Assembly: GCA_900163555.1 (NCBI GenBank)
Contig: FUHX01000073.1
Span: 1-64,000 of the forward strand
Direction of reading: 5' to 3'
Origin: Actinomycetales bacterium JB111
GTDB lineage: Bacteria; Actinomycetota; Actinomycetes; Actinomycetales; Actinomycetaceae
DNA length: 64,000 bases
Under the pieces are notes generated by a model. That model ran no database searches and was not told where the DNA came from. It was given only the letters and a program-made list of their open reading frames with translations. The translations under genes were made by a program, and so were the position numbers. Positions 29,713 through 38,952 of the stretch are shown in pieces; positions within the stretch are counted from its first letter, which is position 1, and each line of letters opens with the position of its first letter.

Positions 29713-31176
29713 ATGAGCGAAGCTGTGATCCGACGCATCCTCGCCCTGGTGCTCGGCGTGATCGGCGCCGTTGCCATCGTGCTCGCGATCATGTCGGCGA
29801 CGACGTGGCGCGACGACGACACGCTCACCGCGACCCTTCCGCAGACGCCCGAGACCCCCGTCCTCCTCACCGACCCGGGTGTCCTCGAGATGGCGGGCGA
29901 CCAAGTGACGATCACGCTCGAGGCTGAGGACGACGCCGAGATCTGGGCGATGATCGCGCCGACCGAGCGCGTCATGGAGTGGCTCGGCGACGCCTCGCGC
30001 ACGGCGGTCACCGGCCTCGCCGGTTCGACCGAGCTGGCGTCGGCGACCGCGGGCTCCGAGGAGAGCGTCCCGCCGCCGTCGAGCTCCGACCTCTTCTCCG
30101 GGGGCGAGACCGGGACCGGCGAGCTCGAGATCGAGTGGACGGACGAGCCGGGCCGCTGGACCCTCTTCGCCGTCACCGACGGCACCGAGCCGGCCCCCAC
30201 GCTCAGCCTGACCTGGCCGAACTCCGTCTCCACGCCCTACCTGGTCCCCGGCCTCATCGCCGGTGGCGTCCTGGTCCTCCTCGCGGTCTTGCTGTTCGTC
30301 TGGCCCACGCGCCGGGACGAGGAGGACGCGATCGACGACGAGGAGACCGCCCCGATCGACGTGCCCCAGGCCCCGGCCGGGACGATCGACGACGAGGCGG
30401 CCGCGGAGTCCGTCGTCGCGGGGGACTACGCCAGCGCGCCCACCGCGGGCCGTTCCGGCGTCGACCCGTACGCGCCGACGGTGAGCACGATCCACGACCC
30501 GGTGGGTGCCGGGGCGGGCTCCGACGACGATGCGCACGACGACGAGCAGGCCGGCGTCGCCGCGCCCGCCGCGCTGACGGACACGGAGACGCTGCCCGCG
30601 TTCACGGACGACGACGCCGACGACCTCAGCGACGAGGACGTCGACGCCGCGCTGGACCGCGACATGGCGGCCCTCGCCGCGAAGGACCGCGCCGGGGAGC
30701 CGCTGCGTCGCTACGAGCGTCGCGTGCTCGCCGAGGCCCGTCAGGAGGCGCGTGAGGACCTCCGCGCCGGCGTCGACACCGAGCTCCGGCAGATCCTGCG
30801 CGACGCGGGGCCGACCCGCGGCGCGGGCCTCCTGCCGTACTCGCCCCGCGCCGACGAGCTGCGGGCCGAGAGCGCCGAGCAGGCGTCGATCGAGACCCCG
30901 ACCGAGACCCCGGCCGAGACCCCGGCCGAGAGCGGCGAGGCGGCGGTCGCCGCCCCGGACGCCTGGGCCGTCACGGAGATCGAGGGCCGGCCCCTCACGC
31001 GCCGCGAGCGGCGTGCTGCGGAGCGCCGGGCACTCATGGAGAAGGAGGCCCGGAACGGTACGTCCGACGGGTCCACGGGCGCACCGAGCGGATCCGCCGC
31101 CGGCCCGGACGACGAATGGCGCGACCTGTGGGGGTTCGGCTCGGGTCGCCAGAACGATACGGAGGTGGGCCGATGA
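29713..31176 (+). CDS. Two-pass membrane protein of unknown function
   Basis: This 487-residue protein has membrane segments at about 8-27 and 178-200 that flank an extracytoplasmic domain of roughly 150 residues. The cytoplasmic half is long, acidic and low-complexity. It includes an Asp/Glu-rich stretch, a short ETP-repeat tract near 30895-30930, and two Arg-rich helical patches (RRYERRVLAEARQEARED and LTRRERRAAERRALMEKEAR) that look like peptide-binding or membrane-surface motifs. I do not recognise a family. GGAAGG lies upstream of the ATG. The stop overlaps the following lipoprotein gene (ATGA), so the two proteins probably act together at the envelope. Confidence 0.8.
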   Translation: MSEAVIRRILALVLGVIGAVAIVLAIMSATTWRDDDTLTATLPQTPETPVLLTDPGVLEMAGDQVTITLEAEDDAEIWAMIAPTERVMEWLGDASRTAVTGLAGSTELASATAGSEESVPPPSSSDLFSGGETGTGELEIEWTDEPGRWTLFAVTDGTEPAPTLSLTWPNSVSTPYLVPGLIAGGVLVLLAVLLFVWPTRRDEEDAIDDEETAPIDVPQAPAGTIDDEAAAESVVAGDYASAPTAGRSGVDPYAPTVSTIHDPVGAGAGSDDDAHDDEQAGVAAPAALTDTETLPAFTDDDADDLSDEDVDAALDRDMAALAAKDRAGEPLRRYERRVLAEARQEAREDLRAGVDTELRQILRDAGPTRGAGLLPYSPRADELRAESAEQASIETPTETPAETPAESGEAAVAAPDAWAVTEIEGRPLTRRERRAAERRALMEKEARNGTSDGSTGAPSGSAAGPDDEWRDLWGFGSGRQNDTEVGR

Positions 31177-32270
31177 GCCGCCGAACGAACTCAGTCCTTG
31201 CCGCGCTGCTCGCGATCGGCGCCCTTTCGGCCTGCTCGGACGAGCCGGAGGACCTGCCCACGCCGGAGGCCGAGGAGGCCACCGACCGCGGCGGACCGAT
31301 CCTCGACGACGACACGATGCAGGCGGTCCTCGAGGACATCGCCGCGACGGTCGACGAGGCGGACGCCGCCCAGGACCCGAGCCTGCTCTCGGACCGCGTG
31401 ATGGGCCCCGCCGCCCGCCTGCGCTCCGCCGAGTACCGGATCGCCGACGCGACCGACGGCGCGATCCAGCCCGACCCGCTCTCGCTCGACACCCAGGTGT
31501 CGATCGTCGGCAGCAGCCCGACCTACCCGCGCGTGGCCATGGCGGTGAGCGAGATCCCGGACGGCGAGAACCTCCCGCTGCTGCTCACGCTCGCCACCTC
31601 CGACGTCCGGGACAACTTCCGTCTGTGGTCGTGGGTCCAGCTCTTCCCGGGCGTGACCGTGCCCGAGACGCTGTCGCCCGAGATCGGGGCCGAGACCATC
31701 TCGTCCGACGACGACTCGCTCGTCGCGACCCCCGACGAGGTCGTCGCCGCCTATGCCGAGCTCATCGCGGACCCCGAGGCCGACCACGACCTCATCTTCC
31801 TGCGGGACGACTTCCGCTACGAGATGTTCTCGCAGACGGCGGAGCTCAACTCGGCCGTCTCCGCGGCGGGCACCGCGACGCTGAGCGCGGAGGCGATCGA
31901 CGACGGCCCGCTCGCCCTGCAGACCGTCGACGGCGGCGCGATCGTCGTCGGCGTCATCGAGACGACGACGACCGTCACCAAGACCGACGAGGACGGCACG
32001 CTCAACGTGGGCGGCATCTTCGCCGACCTGCTCGGCAACGACGGGACCGTCGAGAACGAGGTCCAGGCCGTCGCCGAGGTGTCCGTCGCGTTCTACGTGC
32101 CGCCGGCCGACGCGGAGGACGCCTCCATCGAGGTCCTCGGCGCCACCTCGGTCCTGTCCGAGGCCCTCGCGAACGGCGAGTCGGTCGTCCTGCCCTCGGG
32201 CGAGTCGGCCACGGACGGCGAGTCCTCCTCCGACGGCGAGGCCGCCACGGACGGCGAGTCCGCCTCCTGA
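31173..32270 (+). CDS. Lipoprotein of unknown function
   Basis: This 365-residue protein has a lipoprotein signal (MSRRTNSVLAALLAIGALSA then Cys21) that anchors it to the outer face of the membrane. The mature part is acidic, has no cysteine besides the lipidated one, and shows mixed alpha/beta character with no motif I know. The C-terminus is a hexapeptide repeat of GES/GEA type (see 32199-32267). It overlaps the upstream membrane protein gene by four bases and is probably its partner. Confidence 0.85.
   Translation: MSRRTNSVLAALLAIGALSACSDEPEDLPTPEAEEATDRGGPILDDDTMQAVLEDIAATVDEADAAQDPSLLSDRVMGPAARLRSAEYRIADATDGAIQPDPLSLDTQVSIVGSSPTYPRVAMAVSEIPDGENLPLLLTLATSDVRDNFRLWSWVQLFPGVTVPETLSPEIGAETISSDDDSLVATPDEVVAAYAELIADPEADHDLIFLRDDFRYEMFSQTAELNSAVSAAGTATLSAEAIDDGPLALQTVDGGAIVVGVIETTTTVTKTDEDGTLNVGGIFADLLGNDGTVENEVQAVAEVSVAFYVPPADAEDASIEVLGATSVLSEALANGESVVLPSGESATDGESSSDGEAATDGESAS
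32199..32267 (+). repeat. 18-base tandem repeat encoding Gly-Glu-Ser-type hexapeptides
   Basis: Nearly four copies of an 18-base unit (GESATD, GESSSD, GEAATD, GESAS) form the very end of the lipoprotein gene. Such coding repeats can expand or contract in frame and make a flexible acidic tail. Confidence 0.8.
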
Positions 32271-32324
32271 GCCCGTCCCCGGTCCGGCGGCGCGCGCGGT
32301 TGCGCACGCGCCGCCGAACCGGGG

Positions 32325-32330
32325 GACAAT
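32325..32330 (+). promoter_or_regulatory. -10-like box before the YbbN-like gene
   Basis: GACAAT, close to TANNNT, ends 6 bases before the ATG at 32337. The same GACAAT spacing occurs before mnmA. No ribosome binding site other than AGGGG is present, so a leaderless message is likely. Confidence 0.4.
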
Positions 32331-32336
32331 AGGGGC

Positions 32337-33275
32337 ATGTCTCAGCCTTCCCTGTACGGCGCCGTCGACCTGTCCTCCCTCGCGCGGCCGGCCCAGCCGC
32401 CCCACTCCGCGCCCGGTGGCGCGGCGGGGGGACCGGGCGGTGCGGGTGGGTCGACCGGCATCGTCGTGGACGTCACCGAGGAGACCTTCGGGGACGTGGT
32501 CGCGCGCTCCCAGGAGCTGCCGGTGCTGCTCGCCGTGCTGTCCGACCGGACGCCCGACTCTGCGAACCTGCGGCGCGAGCTGGAGGTCGTGGTCCGCGAG
32601 CAGGCCGGCCGTCTGCAGCTCGGCCTCGTGGACGGCGACACCCAGCCGCGGATCGCGCAGGCACTGCAGGTCGAGCAGGTCCCGACCGTCGTCGCCGTGC
32701 TCGGCGGCCAGCCCATGCCGTTGTTCGCGGGCATGGTCGGCGCGGAGCAGCTGAGGCCGGTCATCGCCGAGCTGATGCGGATGGCCGAGCAGAGCGGCCT
32801 CACCGGGCAGCTGCCGGCCGAGGACGACGAGGCCGGCGCGGAGCCCCCGGAGCCGGAGCTGCCGCCCCTGCACGCCGAGGGTGTCGCGGCCATCGAGCGC
32901 GGAGACTTCGACGCCGCGGCGGAGGCCTACCGCAAGGCCCTCGCCCAGAACCCCGCCGACGCCGAGGCCACGGCCGCGCTCGCCCAGGTCGAGCTCGCCC
33001 GCCGCGTCGCGCCCGTCACCGATCCGGCCGCGACGATCGCCGCCGGCGACGCCGAGGGCGCGTCCCTCGCGGACGTCCTGCTGGCGGCGGATGTCGAGTT
33101 CGCCGCGGGGCGGGCGAAGGAGGCGTTCGACCGCATCCTGCGCGTCATCCGCGTGAGCGCGGGCGACGACAAGGAGGCCGCCCGGGTGCGGCTCGTCGAG
33201 CTGTTTGAGATCCGCGGCGCGGCCGACCCCGAGGTCGTCGCCGCGCGCCGCTTACTCGCCAGCGCCCTGTACTGA
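32337..33275 (+). CDS. Thioredoxin-like/TPR protein (YbbN/CnoX family)
   Basis: This 312-residue protein has a Gly/Pro-rich start, a thioredoxin-fold domain at about 40-150 (VDVTEETFGDVVARS through QVPTVVAVLGGQP), and a TPR-like C-terminal half at about 175-312 (EGVAAIERGDFDAAAEAYRKAL). The usual WCxxC redox motif is replaced by LSDRTPDS, so the thioredoxin fold cannot do disulfide exchange. YbbN/CnoX proteins are holdase chaperones that pass clients to GroEL and DnaK. Here a scaffold or chaperone role is more likely than redox work. Confidence 0.88.
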   Translation: MSQPSLYGAVDLSSLARPAQPPHSAPGGAAGGPGGAGGSTGIVVDVTEETFGDVVARSQELPVLLAVLSDRTPDSANLRRELEVVVREQAGRLQLGLVDGDTQPRIAQALQVEQVPTVVAVLGGQPMPLFAGMVGAEQLRPVIAELMRMAEQSGLTGQLPAEDDEAGAEPPEPELPPLHAEGVAAIERGDFDAAAEAYRKALAQNPADAEATAALAQVELARRVAPVTDPAATIAAGDAEGASLADVLLAADVEFAAGRAKEAFDRILRVIRVSAGDDKEAARVRLVELFEIRGAADPEVVAARRLLASALY

Positions 33276-33292
33276 CGCCGCCCTGATCCCCA

Positions 33293-33314
33293 CCCCTTCC
33301 CGTGAGGGAGGGGG
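33293..33314. terminator. Hairpin between convergent genes
   Basis: A 9-base-pair stem (CCCCTTCCC with GGGAGGGGG, one G-U pair) and a GTGA loop lie between the YbbN-like gene and the mak-glgB gene. No U-tract follows on either strand. Confidence 0.55.
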
Positions 33315-33333
33315 ATGCGCGGGGGAGCGTCGG

Positions 33334-36300
33334 TCAGTCGCCCGACGGCGCGAGCCAGACCGCGGACAGGGCGGGCACCCGCAGCGAGATCGAGCGGGCG
33401 CGGCCGTTCCACGGCACGTCCTCGGCCACCTGGTCGCCGACGTTGACGATGCCCGAGCCGCCGAACCGCTCGTCGTCGGTGGTGAGGATCTCCCGCCAGG
33501 AGCCCGAGCCCTCGACGCCCTCGGGCACGCCCACGCGGTAGCCCTCGTACGCGCTGCCGGAGAAGTTGACGACCACCATGACGGCGTCGCTGCGGTCCGC
33601 GGAGCGGCGCAGGAACGTGATGACGTTGTGGTCGCCGTCGCCGGCCTCGATCCACTCGAAGCCGTCGGGACGGAAGTCCTGCGACCACATGGCCGGCCGC
33701 TCGCGGTAGACGCGGTTGAGCTCGTGGACGAGCTGGACGACGGCGTCGTGCTCGGGCTGCTGGGCCTGGCCCCAGTCCAGCCCGGCGCCCTCGTTCCACT
33801 CCGAGGACTGGGCGAACTCCTGCCCCATGAAGAGCAGCTGCTTGCCCGGGTGGGCCCACTGGTAGCCGAGCAGCGAGCGCACGCCCGCCAGCTTCTGCCA
33901 GTCGTCGCCCGGCATCTTGCCCAGCAGCGAGCCCTTGCCGTGGACGACCTCGTCGTGGCTGATCGGCAGGACGAACTGCTCGGAGTAGGCGTAGACCATC
34001 GAGAACGTGAGCTCGCCGTGGTGGTACCGACGGTTGATCGGCTCCTCCGCGAGGTAGCGGAGCGTGTCGTTCATCCAGCCCATGTTCCACTTCAGGCCGA
34101 AGCCGATGCCGCCGGCCGAGGTCATGGCCGTGATGCCCGGCCAGGCCGTGGACTCCTCGGCGATCATCATCGTGCCGGGGGAGCGGCGGTAGGCCGTCGC
34201 GTTCGTCTCCTGCAGGAAGCTGATCGCCTCGAGGTTCTCCCGACCCCCACGCTCGTTCGGCCGCCAGCGGCCGGGCTCGCGCGAGTAGTCGAGGTAGAGC
34301 ATGGAGGCGACGGCGTCCACGCGCAGGCCGTCGACGTGGAACTCCTCCAGCCAGTAGGAGGCGTTCGCGACGAGGAAGTTGCGGACCTCGCGGCGGCCGT
34401 AGTTGAACACGTACGTGCCCCAGTCCGGCTGCTCGCCGCGCAGCGGGTCCGGGTCCTCGTACAGCGGGGTGCCGTCGAAGCGGGCGAGCGCGAACGCGTC
34501 CTTCGGGAAGTGGGCGGGCACCCAGTCCACGATGACGCCGATGCCGGCCTGGTGCAGCGTGTCGATGAGGTACCGGAGATCGTCGGGGGAGCCGAGCCTC
34601 GACGTCGGGGCGTAGTAGCCCGTGACCTGGTAGCCCCACGAGCCGCCGAACGGGTGCTCGGCGACGGGCATGAACTCCACGTGCGTGAACCCCAGGTAGA
34701 GGACGTGCTTGACCAGCTCGTCGGCCAGCTGCCGGTAGGTCAGCCCCGGCCGCCAGGAGGCCAGGTGGACCTCGTAGATCGAGATCGGCCCGGAGTGCGG
34801 GTCGCCCGACGAGCGCTCGGCGAGCCACTTCTCGTCGCCCCACTCGTAGTTCGACTCCTCGATCACCGAGGCGGTCGCGGGCGGGACCTCCGCGAGGCGG
34901 GCCATCGGGTCGGCCTTGTCGACCCAGCCGCCTTCGGACGTCCGGATCTGGAACTTGTACCGGCCGCCGGCCTCGGCCCCCGGGACGAACAGCTCCCAGA
35001 CGCCGGACCCGCCGAGGGAGCGCATGGAGCTCCGCCGGCCGTCCCACCCGTTGTGGTCCCCGACGACGCGCACGGCGCGGGCGTTCGGCGCCCACACGGC
35101 GAAGGACACCCCGGCGACCGGCCCGAGGATGGAGTCGAACTCACGCACGTGCGAGCCGAGCGCCGTCCACAGCGTCTCGTGCCGGCCCTCGCCGATGAGG
35201 TGGAGGTCGAGCTCGCCGATGGTCGGGAGGAACCGGTACGGGTCGTCGACCGTGGTCCTCTCGCCGTCGTAGACGACCTCGAGGCGGTAGTCCGGCACCG
35301 TCGTACCGGGCAGCAGCGCGACCCAGATGCCGCCCTGCTCGTGGCGGGCCGGGAACCGGCCGTCCGCCGTCACGATCGCGACGTCCTCCGCGAGGTGGGC
35401 GAGCGCGCGGATCGTGACGCCGCCGTCGCCCGGGTGGGCACCGAGGACGGAGTGCGGGTCGTGGTACTCGCCGTCGGCGACCGCGGCGAGAACTCCCGGG
35501 TGGACGGCGATGGGCGTGGCGGCTGACATGTCGTCATTGTTCCCCAGATCACCCTTCCCCCGCGGCTCCCCGAGCGGGCGGAGCGGCGAGTCGCCCTCGG
35601 ATCCGCCCATCCAGTGGGCCGTCGGCATGCTGGTGGGCGCCGCGTCGAGCAGGCGGGTCAGGCCCCGGAGCGGCACGTCGACCCACGTGGGCCGGTAGGT
35701 GGACTCGTAGTCCACCTCGTACAGCGCCTTGCCGAGCTCGTGGGAGCGTAGGAGCGGGCCGCGGATCTGCCGCATCGCGACCGACTCCCAGCCGGCCAGG
35801 AACGCGTCGCGAGAGGCGCGGGACCAGGCGTCGGCGGCGTCGACCTCGACGCCGGCCGCGATCGCGCTGCCGGCCGCGTAGTCGAAGGAGCGCAGCATGC
35901 CCGCCACGTCCCGCTCGGGGACGTCGGGCAGGCGGCGCTCGTCGAGCGGGCGCAGCGGCTCGCCCTCGAGGTCGAGGACCACCCAGCCGGCGCTCGCCGA
36001 GCGCAGCACCTGCCCCAGGTGCAGGTCGCCGTGGATCCGCTGGAGGACCGGCCAGTCGGCCGCGACCGCGGACTCCAGCGTGCGGCGCACCGGGTCGTAC
36101 CGGCCCGCGAGCGTCGCGTGCGCGCCGCTCGCCCGGGCGAAGCGCTCCTCGATCTCGCGGCGCAGCTGCGCGCGGGCCTCGCGGCCGGGCACCGAGGTGC
36201 CGAGCGGGAAGAGGTCCGAGTGCAGGTGGGCGACGCGCTCGCCCAGCTCCCGCGCCTCGGTCGTGAAGTCCCGGCCCTCGGTCGCGGCCTCGACGGCCAG

Positions 36301-36972
36301 GTCGAAGCCGTCCACGGAGTCGGAGAGGAACTCCGCCGCCAGCGCGAGGTGGCCGCGGGCGGGCTCGTCGCCGCCGTCGCCCCACTCGCCCGCGAGGGCC
36401 CCGGCCGAGCGCGGCACCGCGTGCGAGCCGCGGGCGGACAGCGCGGAGGTGAGCTCGACGTCGGGGTTGATGCCCGCGCTGAGCACCCGGAAGAGCTTGA
36501 TGATGATCCCGGGCGCGTCCTCGCCCGGCTCGGGCCGCACGAGGATCGAGGAGTTCGACTGCTCGCCGCCGAGCATGCGGCTCGGACCGGTCGGCAGCTC
36601 GGCGATCTGCCCGGGGGCGGCGTCGATGCCGTCGACGCGACGCCTGCCCGCGATCAGGTCGAGGGCGGCCGCGCCGAAGGACGGGTCCTGGGCCGCGTCG
36701 TAGATCCACCGGCGGCCGACGCGGTCGACCTCGATCGTCGCGACGAGACCGGAGTCGTCCGCGACCGGGTCGTCACGGAAGGTGAGCGGCACGAGGTAGG
36801 TGATCGACCGGGCCGTGTCGGTCACCGCGTACCAGACGATCTCGACGGCCCCGACCGCGTCCGCGGCCAGGGACTGCACGGCGATCGTCGGCGTGGTGGT
36901 CCCTCGGAACCACCTGGCCGCGCCGATCCAGGCGGCGAGGCGGCTGGAGAACTCCGACGTGAGCGTGGGCAT
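33334..36972 (-). CDS. Maltokinase--glycogen branching enzyme fusion
   Basis: One open frame of 1212 residues joins two enzymes of the GlgE pathway. Residues 1-455 are maltokinase (Mak/Pep2), which makes maltose 1-phosphate. An N-terminal cap is followed by an aminoglycoside-phosphotransferase-like kinase with Lys159 in [15 protein letters not shown] (314-321) and VLDLEGEP. After a Gly/Ser/Asp linker, residues 482-1212 are a full GlgB that makes alpha-1,6 branches: CBM48 region ([29 protein letters not shown]), nucleophile Asp in DGLRVDAVA, acid Glu in MMIAEES, and [10 protein letters not shown]. Met482 (codon at 35527-35529) has a purine-rich stretch upstream and would give a normal 731-residue GlgB, so separate initiation is possible. 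The first ATG has AAAGGGAGAG. The gene closes the glgE-treS-mak::glgB operon. Confidence 0.93.
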   Translation of the reverse strand: MPTLTSEFSSRLAAWIGAARWFRGTTTPTIAVQSLAADAVGAVEIVWYAVTDTARSITYLVPLTFRDDPVADDSGLVATIEVDRVGRRWIYDAAQDPSFGAAALDLIAGRRRVDGIDAAPGQIAELPTGPSRMLGGEQSNSSILVRPEPGEDAPGIIIKLFRVLSAGINPDVELTSALSARGSHAVPRSAGALAGEWGDGGDEPARGHLALAAEFLSDSVDGFDLAVEAATEGRDFTTEARELGERVAHLHSDLFPLGTSVPGREARAQLRREIEERFARASGAHATLAGRYDPVRRTLESAVAADWPVLQRIHGDLHLGQVLRSASAGWVVLDLEGEPLRPLDERRLPDVPERDVAGMLRSFDYAAGSAIAAGVEVDAADAWSRASRDAFLAGWESVAMRQIRGPLLRSHELGKALYEVDYESTYRPTWVDVPLRGLTRLLDAAPTSMPTAHWMGGSEGDSPLRPLGEPRGKGDLGNNDDMSAATPIAVHPGVLAAVADGEYHDPHSVLGAHPGDGGVTIRALAHLAEDVAIVTADGRFPARHEQGGIWVALLPGTTVPDYRLEVVYDGERTTVDDPYRFLPTIGELDLHLIGEGRHETLWTALGSHVREFDSILGPVAGVSFAVWAPNARAVRVVGDHNGWDGRRSSMRSLGGSGVWELFVPGAEAGGRYKFQIRTSEGGWVDKADPMARLAEVPPATASVIEESNYEWGDEKWLAERSSGDPHSGPISIYEVHLASWRPGLTYRQLADELVKHVLYLGFTHVEFMPVAEHPFGGSWGYQVTGYYAPTSRLGSPDDLRYLIDTLHQAGIGVIVDWVPAHFPKDAFALARFDGTPLYEDPDPLRGEQPDWGTYVFNYGRREVRNFLVANASYWLEEFHVDGLRVDAVASMLYLDYSREPGRWRPNERGGRENLEAISFLQETNATAYRRSPGTMMIAEESTAWPGITAMTSAGGIGFGLKWNMGWMNDTLRYLAEEPINRRYHHGELTFSMVYAYSEQFVLPISHDEVVHGKGSLLGKMPGDDWQKLAGVRSLLGYQWAHPGKQLLFMGQEFAQSSEWNEGAGLDWGQAQQPEHDAVVQLVHELNRVYRERPAMWSQDFRPDGFEWIEAGDGDHNVITFLRRSADRSDAVMVVVNFSGSAYEGYRVGVPEGVEGSGSWREILTTDDERFGGSGIVNVGDQVAEDVPWNGRARSISLRVPALSAVWLAPSGD

Positions 36973-37008
36973 CTGCTCTCCCTTTCGACTGCCGGGGCGG
37001 GGGTGGTG

Positions 37009-38952
37009 TTACGGCAGCGGCGGCGTGGGGCCGGCCGCGATCTCGCCGTCGAGCCCCGGGAACACCCCGGTGGTGGGTCGTCTCGACGGCAGCGGGGTCG
37101 CTCCCGCGTCGGGTGGTCCCGTGCGGGCGGCCCGGGGCGGCTCCTCGGCCGAGGCCGGGTAGGACGGCCCCGGGGCGACGCCGGGCGGGGCCGTGAACGC
37201 GGAGTCGGCGTCCGTGCGGCCCTCGAGCGGGGCCGGGGCGCCGGTCCCCGGGCGGGTGAGCTCGAGCCAGAAGAAGTCGCGCGAGCCGAGCGTGAGGGTG
37301 ATCGTGCCGTCGTCGTCGATCCGGGGGAAGCGGGCGCCGCCGAACACGTCCGTCGCCTGGAAGCCCGCGTGCTCGGGGACCTCGATCTGCGCCGTCCGTG
37401 GCGTGTTCGCGAGGTTCGCGATGCACAGGACGGTGGTCTCGAGGTTCGAGCGGGTGAAGGCGAGGACGGCGTCGTTGTCGACGTCCCGCGGGACGAACTC
37501 GCCGTCGCCGAAGACCGGGTACCGGCCGCGCACCTCGAGCATGCCGCGCACCCAGTGCAGCAGGGAGGTCGGCTGGGAGAGCTGGGCCTCGACGTTGACC
37601 GCCGCGTAGTGGTTGACGAGCGACTGCACGACCGGGAGGTAGAGCCGGCCCGGGTCCTGCGCCGTCGAGAAGCCCGCGTTGCGGTCGGGCGTCCACTGCA
37701 TGGGGGTCCGCACGCCGTCGCGATCCGGGAGCCAGATGTTGTCGCCCATGCCGATCTCGTCCCCGTAGTACAGGCAGGGGGAGCCGGGCAGGGACAGCAG
37801 CAGGGCGTGCGCGAGCTCGATCTCCGCGCGGGAGTTCCCGAGCAGGGGCGCGAGCCGACGACGGATGCCGACGTTCGCGCGCATGCGCGACTCCTCGGCG
37901 TACCAGCCGTACATGGCGGCGCGCTCCTCGGTGGAGACCATCTCGAGGGTGAGCTCGTCGTGGTTGCGGAGGAACGTGCCCCACTGGGCGCCGCGCGGCA
38001 CCTCGGGCGTGCTGGCGAGGATCTCCCGGATCGCCGTGGCGCGCTGGTCGCGCAGCGCGTAGTAGATCCGCGGCATCACGGGGAAGTGGAAGCACATGTG
38101 GCACTCGGGGTCGGACTCGGTGCCGTAGTACTCGACGACGTCCTCGGGCCACTGGTTCGCCTCGGCCAGCAGGAGCGTGCCGGGGAACTCCGTGTCGACC
38201 ATCGCCCGCAGGCGGGCGAGATAGGCGTGCGTGGCGGGCAGGTTCTCGCAGTTCGTGCCCTCCTCCTCGAACAGGTACGGCACGGCGTCCAGCCGGAAGC
38301 CGTCCACGCCCCGCCGCGCCCAGAAGCGCACGACGTCGAGGATCGCCTCCTGCACGGCCGGGTTCTCGTAGTTGAGGTCCGGCTGGTGGGAGAAGAAGCG
38401 GTGCCAGAAGTACTGTCGGCGGACCGGGTCGAACGTCCAGTTCGACTCCTCGGTGTCCACGAAGATGATGCGGGCGTCGGTGTACTTCTCGTTCGTGTCG
38501 CTCCACACGTAGAAGTCGCCGTACGGTCCGTCCGGGTTGTTCCGCGAGGCCTGGAACCACGGGTGGGCGTCGGAGGTGTGGTTGACGACGACGTCGATGA
38601 GGATCCTGATGCCGCGCGCGTGCGCCTCGGTGATCAGGCGGTCGAAGTCGTCCATGCTGCCGAACTGCGGGTCGACGGCCGTGTAGTCGGCGACGTCGTA
38701 CCCGCCGTCCCGCAGCGGGGACGGGTAGAACGGGGGGATCCACAGGCAGTCGATGCCGAGCCACTGGAGGTAGTCGAGGCGCTCGATGAGCCCCGCGATG
38801 TCCCCGGTTCCGCTGCCGGTCGTGTCGCCGAACGCCCGCAGGAGCACCTCGTAGAAGACCGCGGTGTGGTACCACTCCGGGTCGTCGCTCAGGCCGGGAC
38901 GCCCCATGTGCGTCGAGTCCTCCGGCAGCGTGGGCCAGGTCGGGATGCTCAT
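37009..38952 (-). CDS. treS: Maltose alpha-D-glucosyltransferase (trehalose synthase)
   Basis: TreS interconverts trehalose and maltose and gives Mak its substrate. This 647-residue GH13 enzyme has the N-terminal motif [18 protein letters not shown], nucleophile Asp in [19 protein letters not shown], acid Glu in [10 protein letters not shown], and the stabilising NHDE. The core ends near 570. About 75 residues of Pro/Ala/Thr-rich tail follow, longer than in most TreS, at the end where some actinobacteria carry a fused maltokinase. The ATG overlaps the glgE stop (ATGA), and GGTGG lies upstream. Confidence 0.94.
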   Translation of the reverse strand: MSIPTWPTLPEDSTHMGRPGLSDDPEWYHTAVFYEVLLRAFGDTTGSGTGDIAGLIERLDYLQWLGIDCLWIPPFYPSPLRDGGYDVADYTAVDPQFGSMDDFDRLITEAHARGIRILIDVVVNHTSDAHPWFQASRNNPDGPYGDFYVWSDTNEKYTDARIIFVDTEESNWTFDPVRRQYFWHRFFSHQPDLNYENPAVQEAILDVVRFWARRGVDGFRLDAVPYLFEEEGTNCENLPATHAYLARLRAMVDTEFPGTLLLAEANQWPEDVVEYYGTESDPECHMCFHFPVMPRIYYALRDQRATAIREILASTPEVPRGAQWGTFLRNHDELTLEMVSTEERAAMYGWYAEESRMRANVGIRRRLAPLLGNSRAEIELAHALLLSLPGSPCLYYGDEIGMGDNIWLPDRDGVRTPMQWTPDRNAGFSTAQDPGRLYLPVVQSLVNHYAAVNVEAQLSQPTSLLHWVRGMLEVRGRYPVFGDGEFVPRDVDNDAVLAFTRSNLETTVLCIANLANTPRTAQIEVPEHAGFQATDVFGGARFPRIDDDGTITLTLGSRDFFWLELTRPGTGAPAPLEGRTDADSAFTAPPGVAPGPSYPASAEEPPRAARTGPPDAGATPLPSRRPTTGVFPGLDGEIAAGPTPPLP

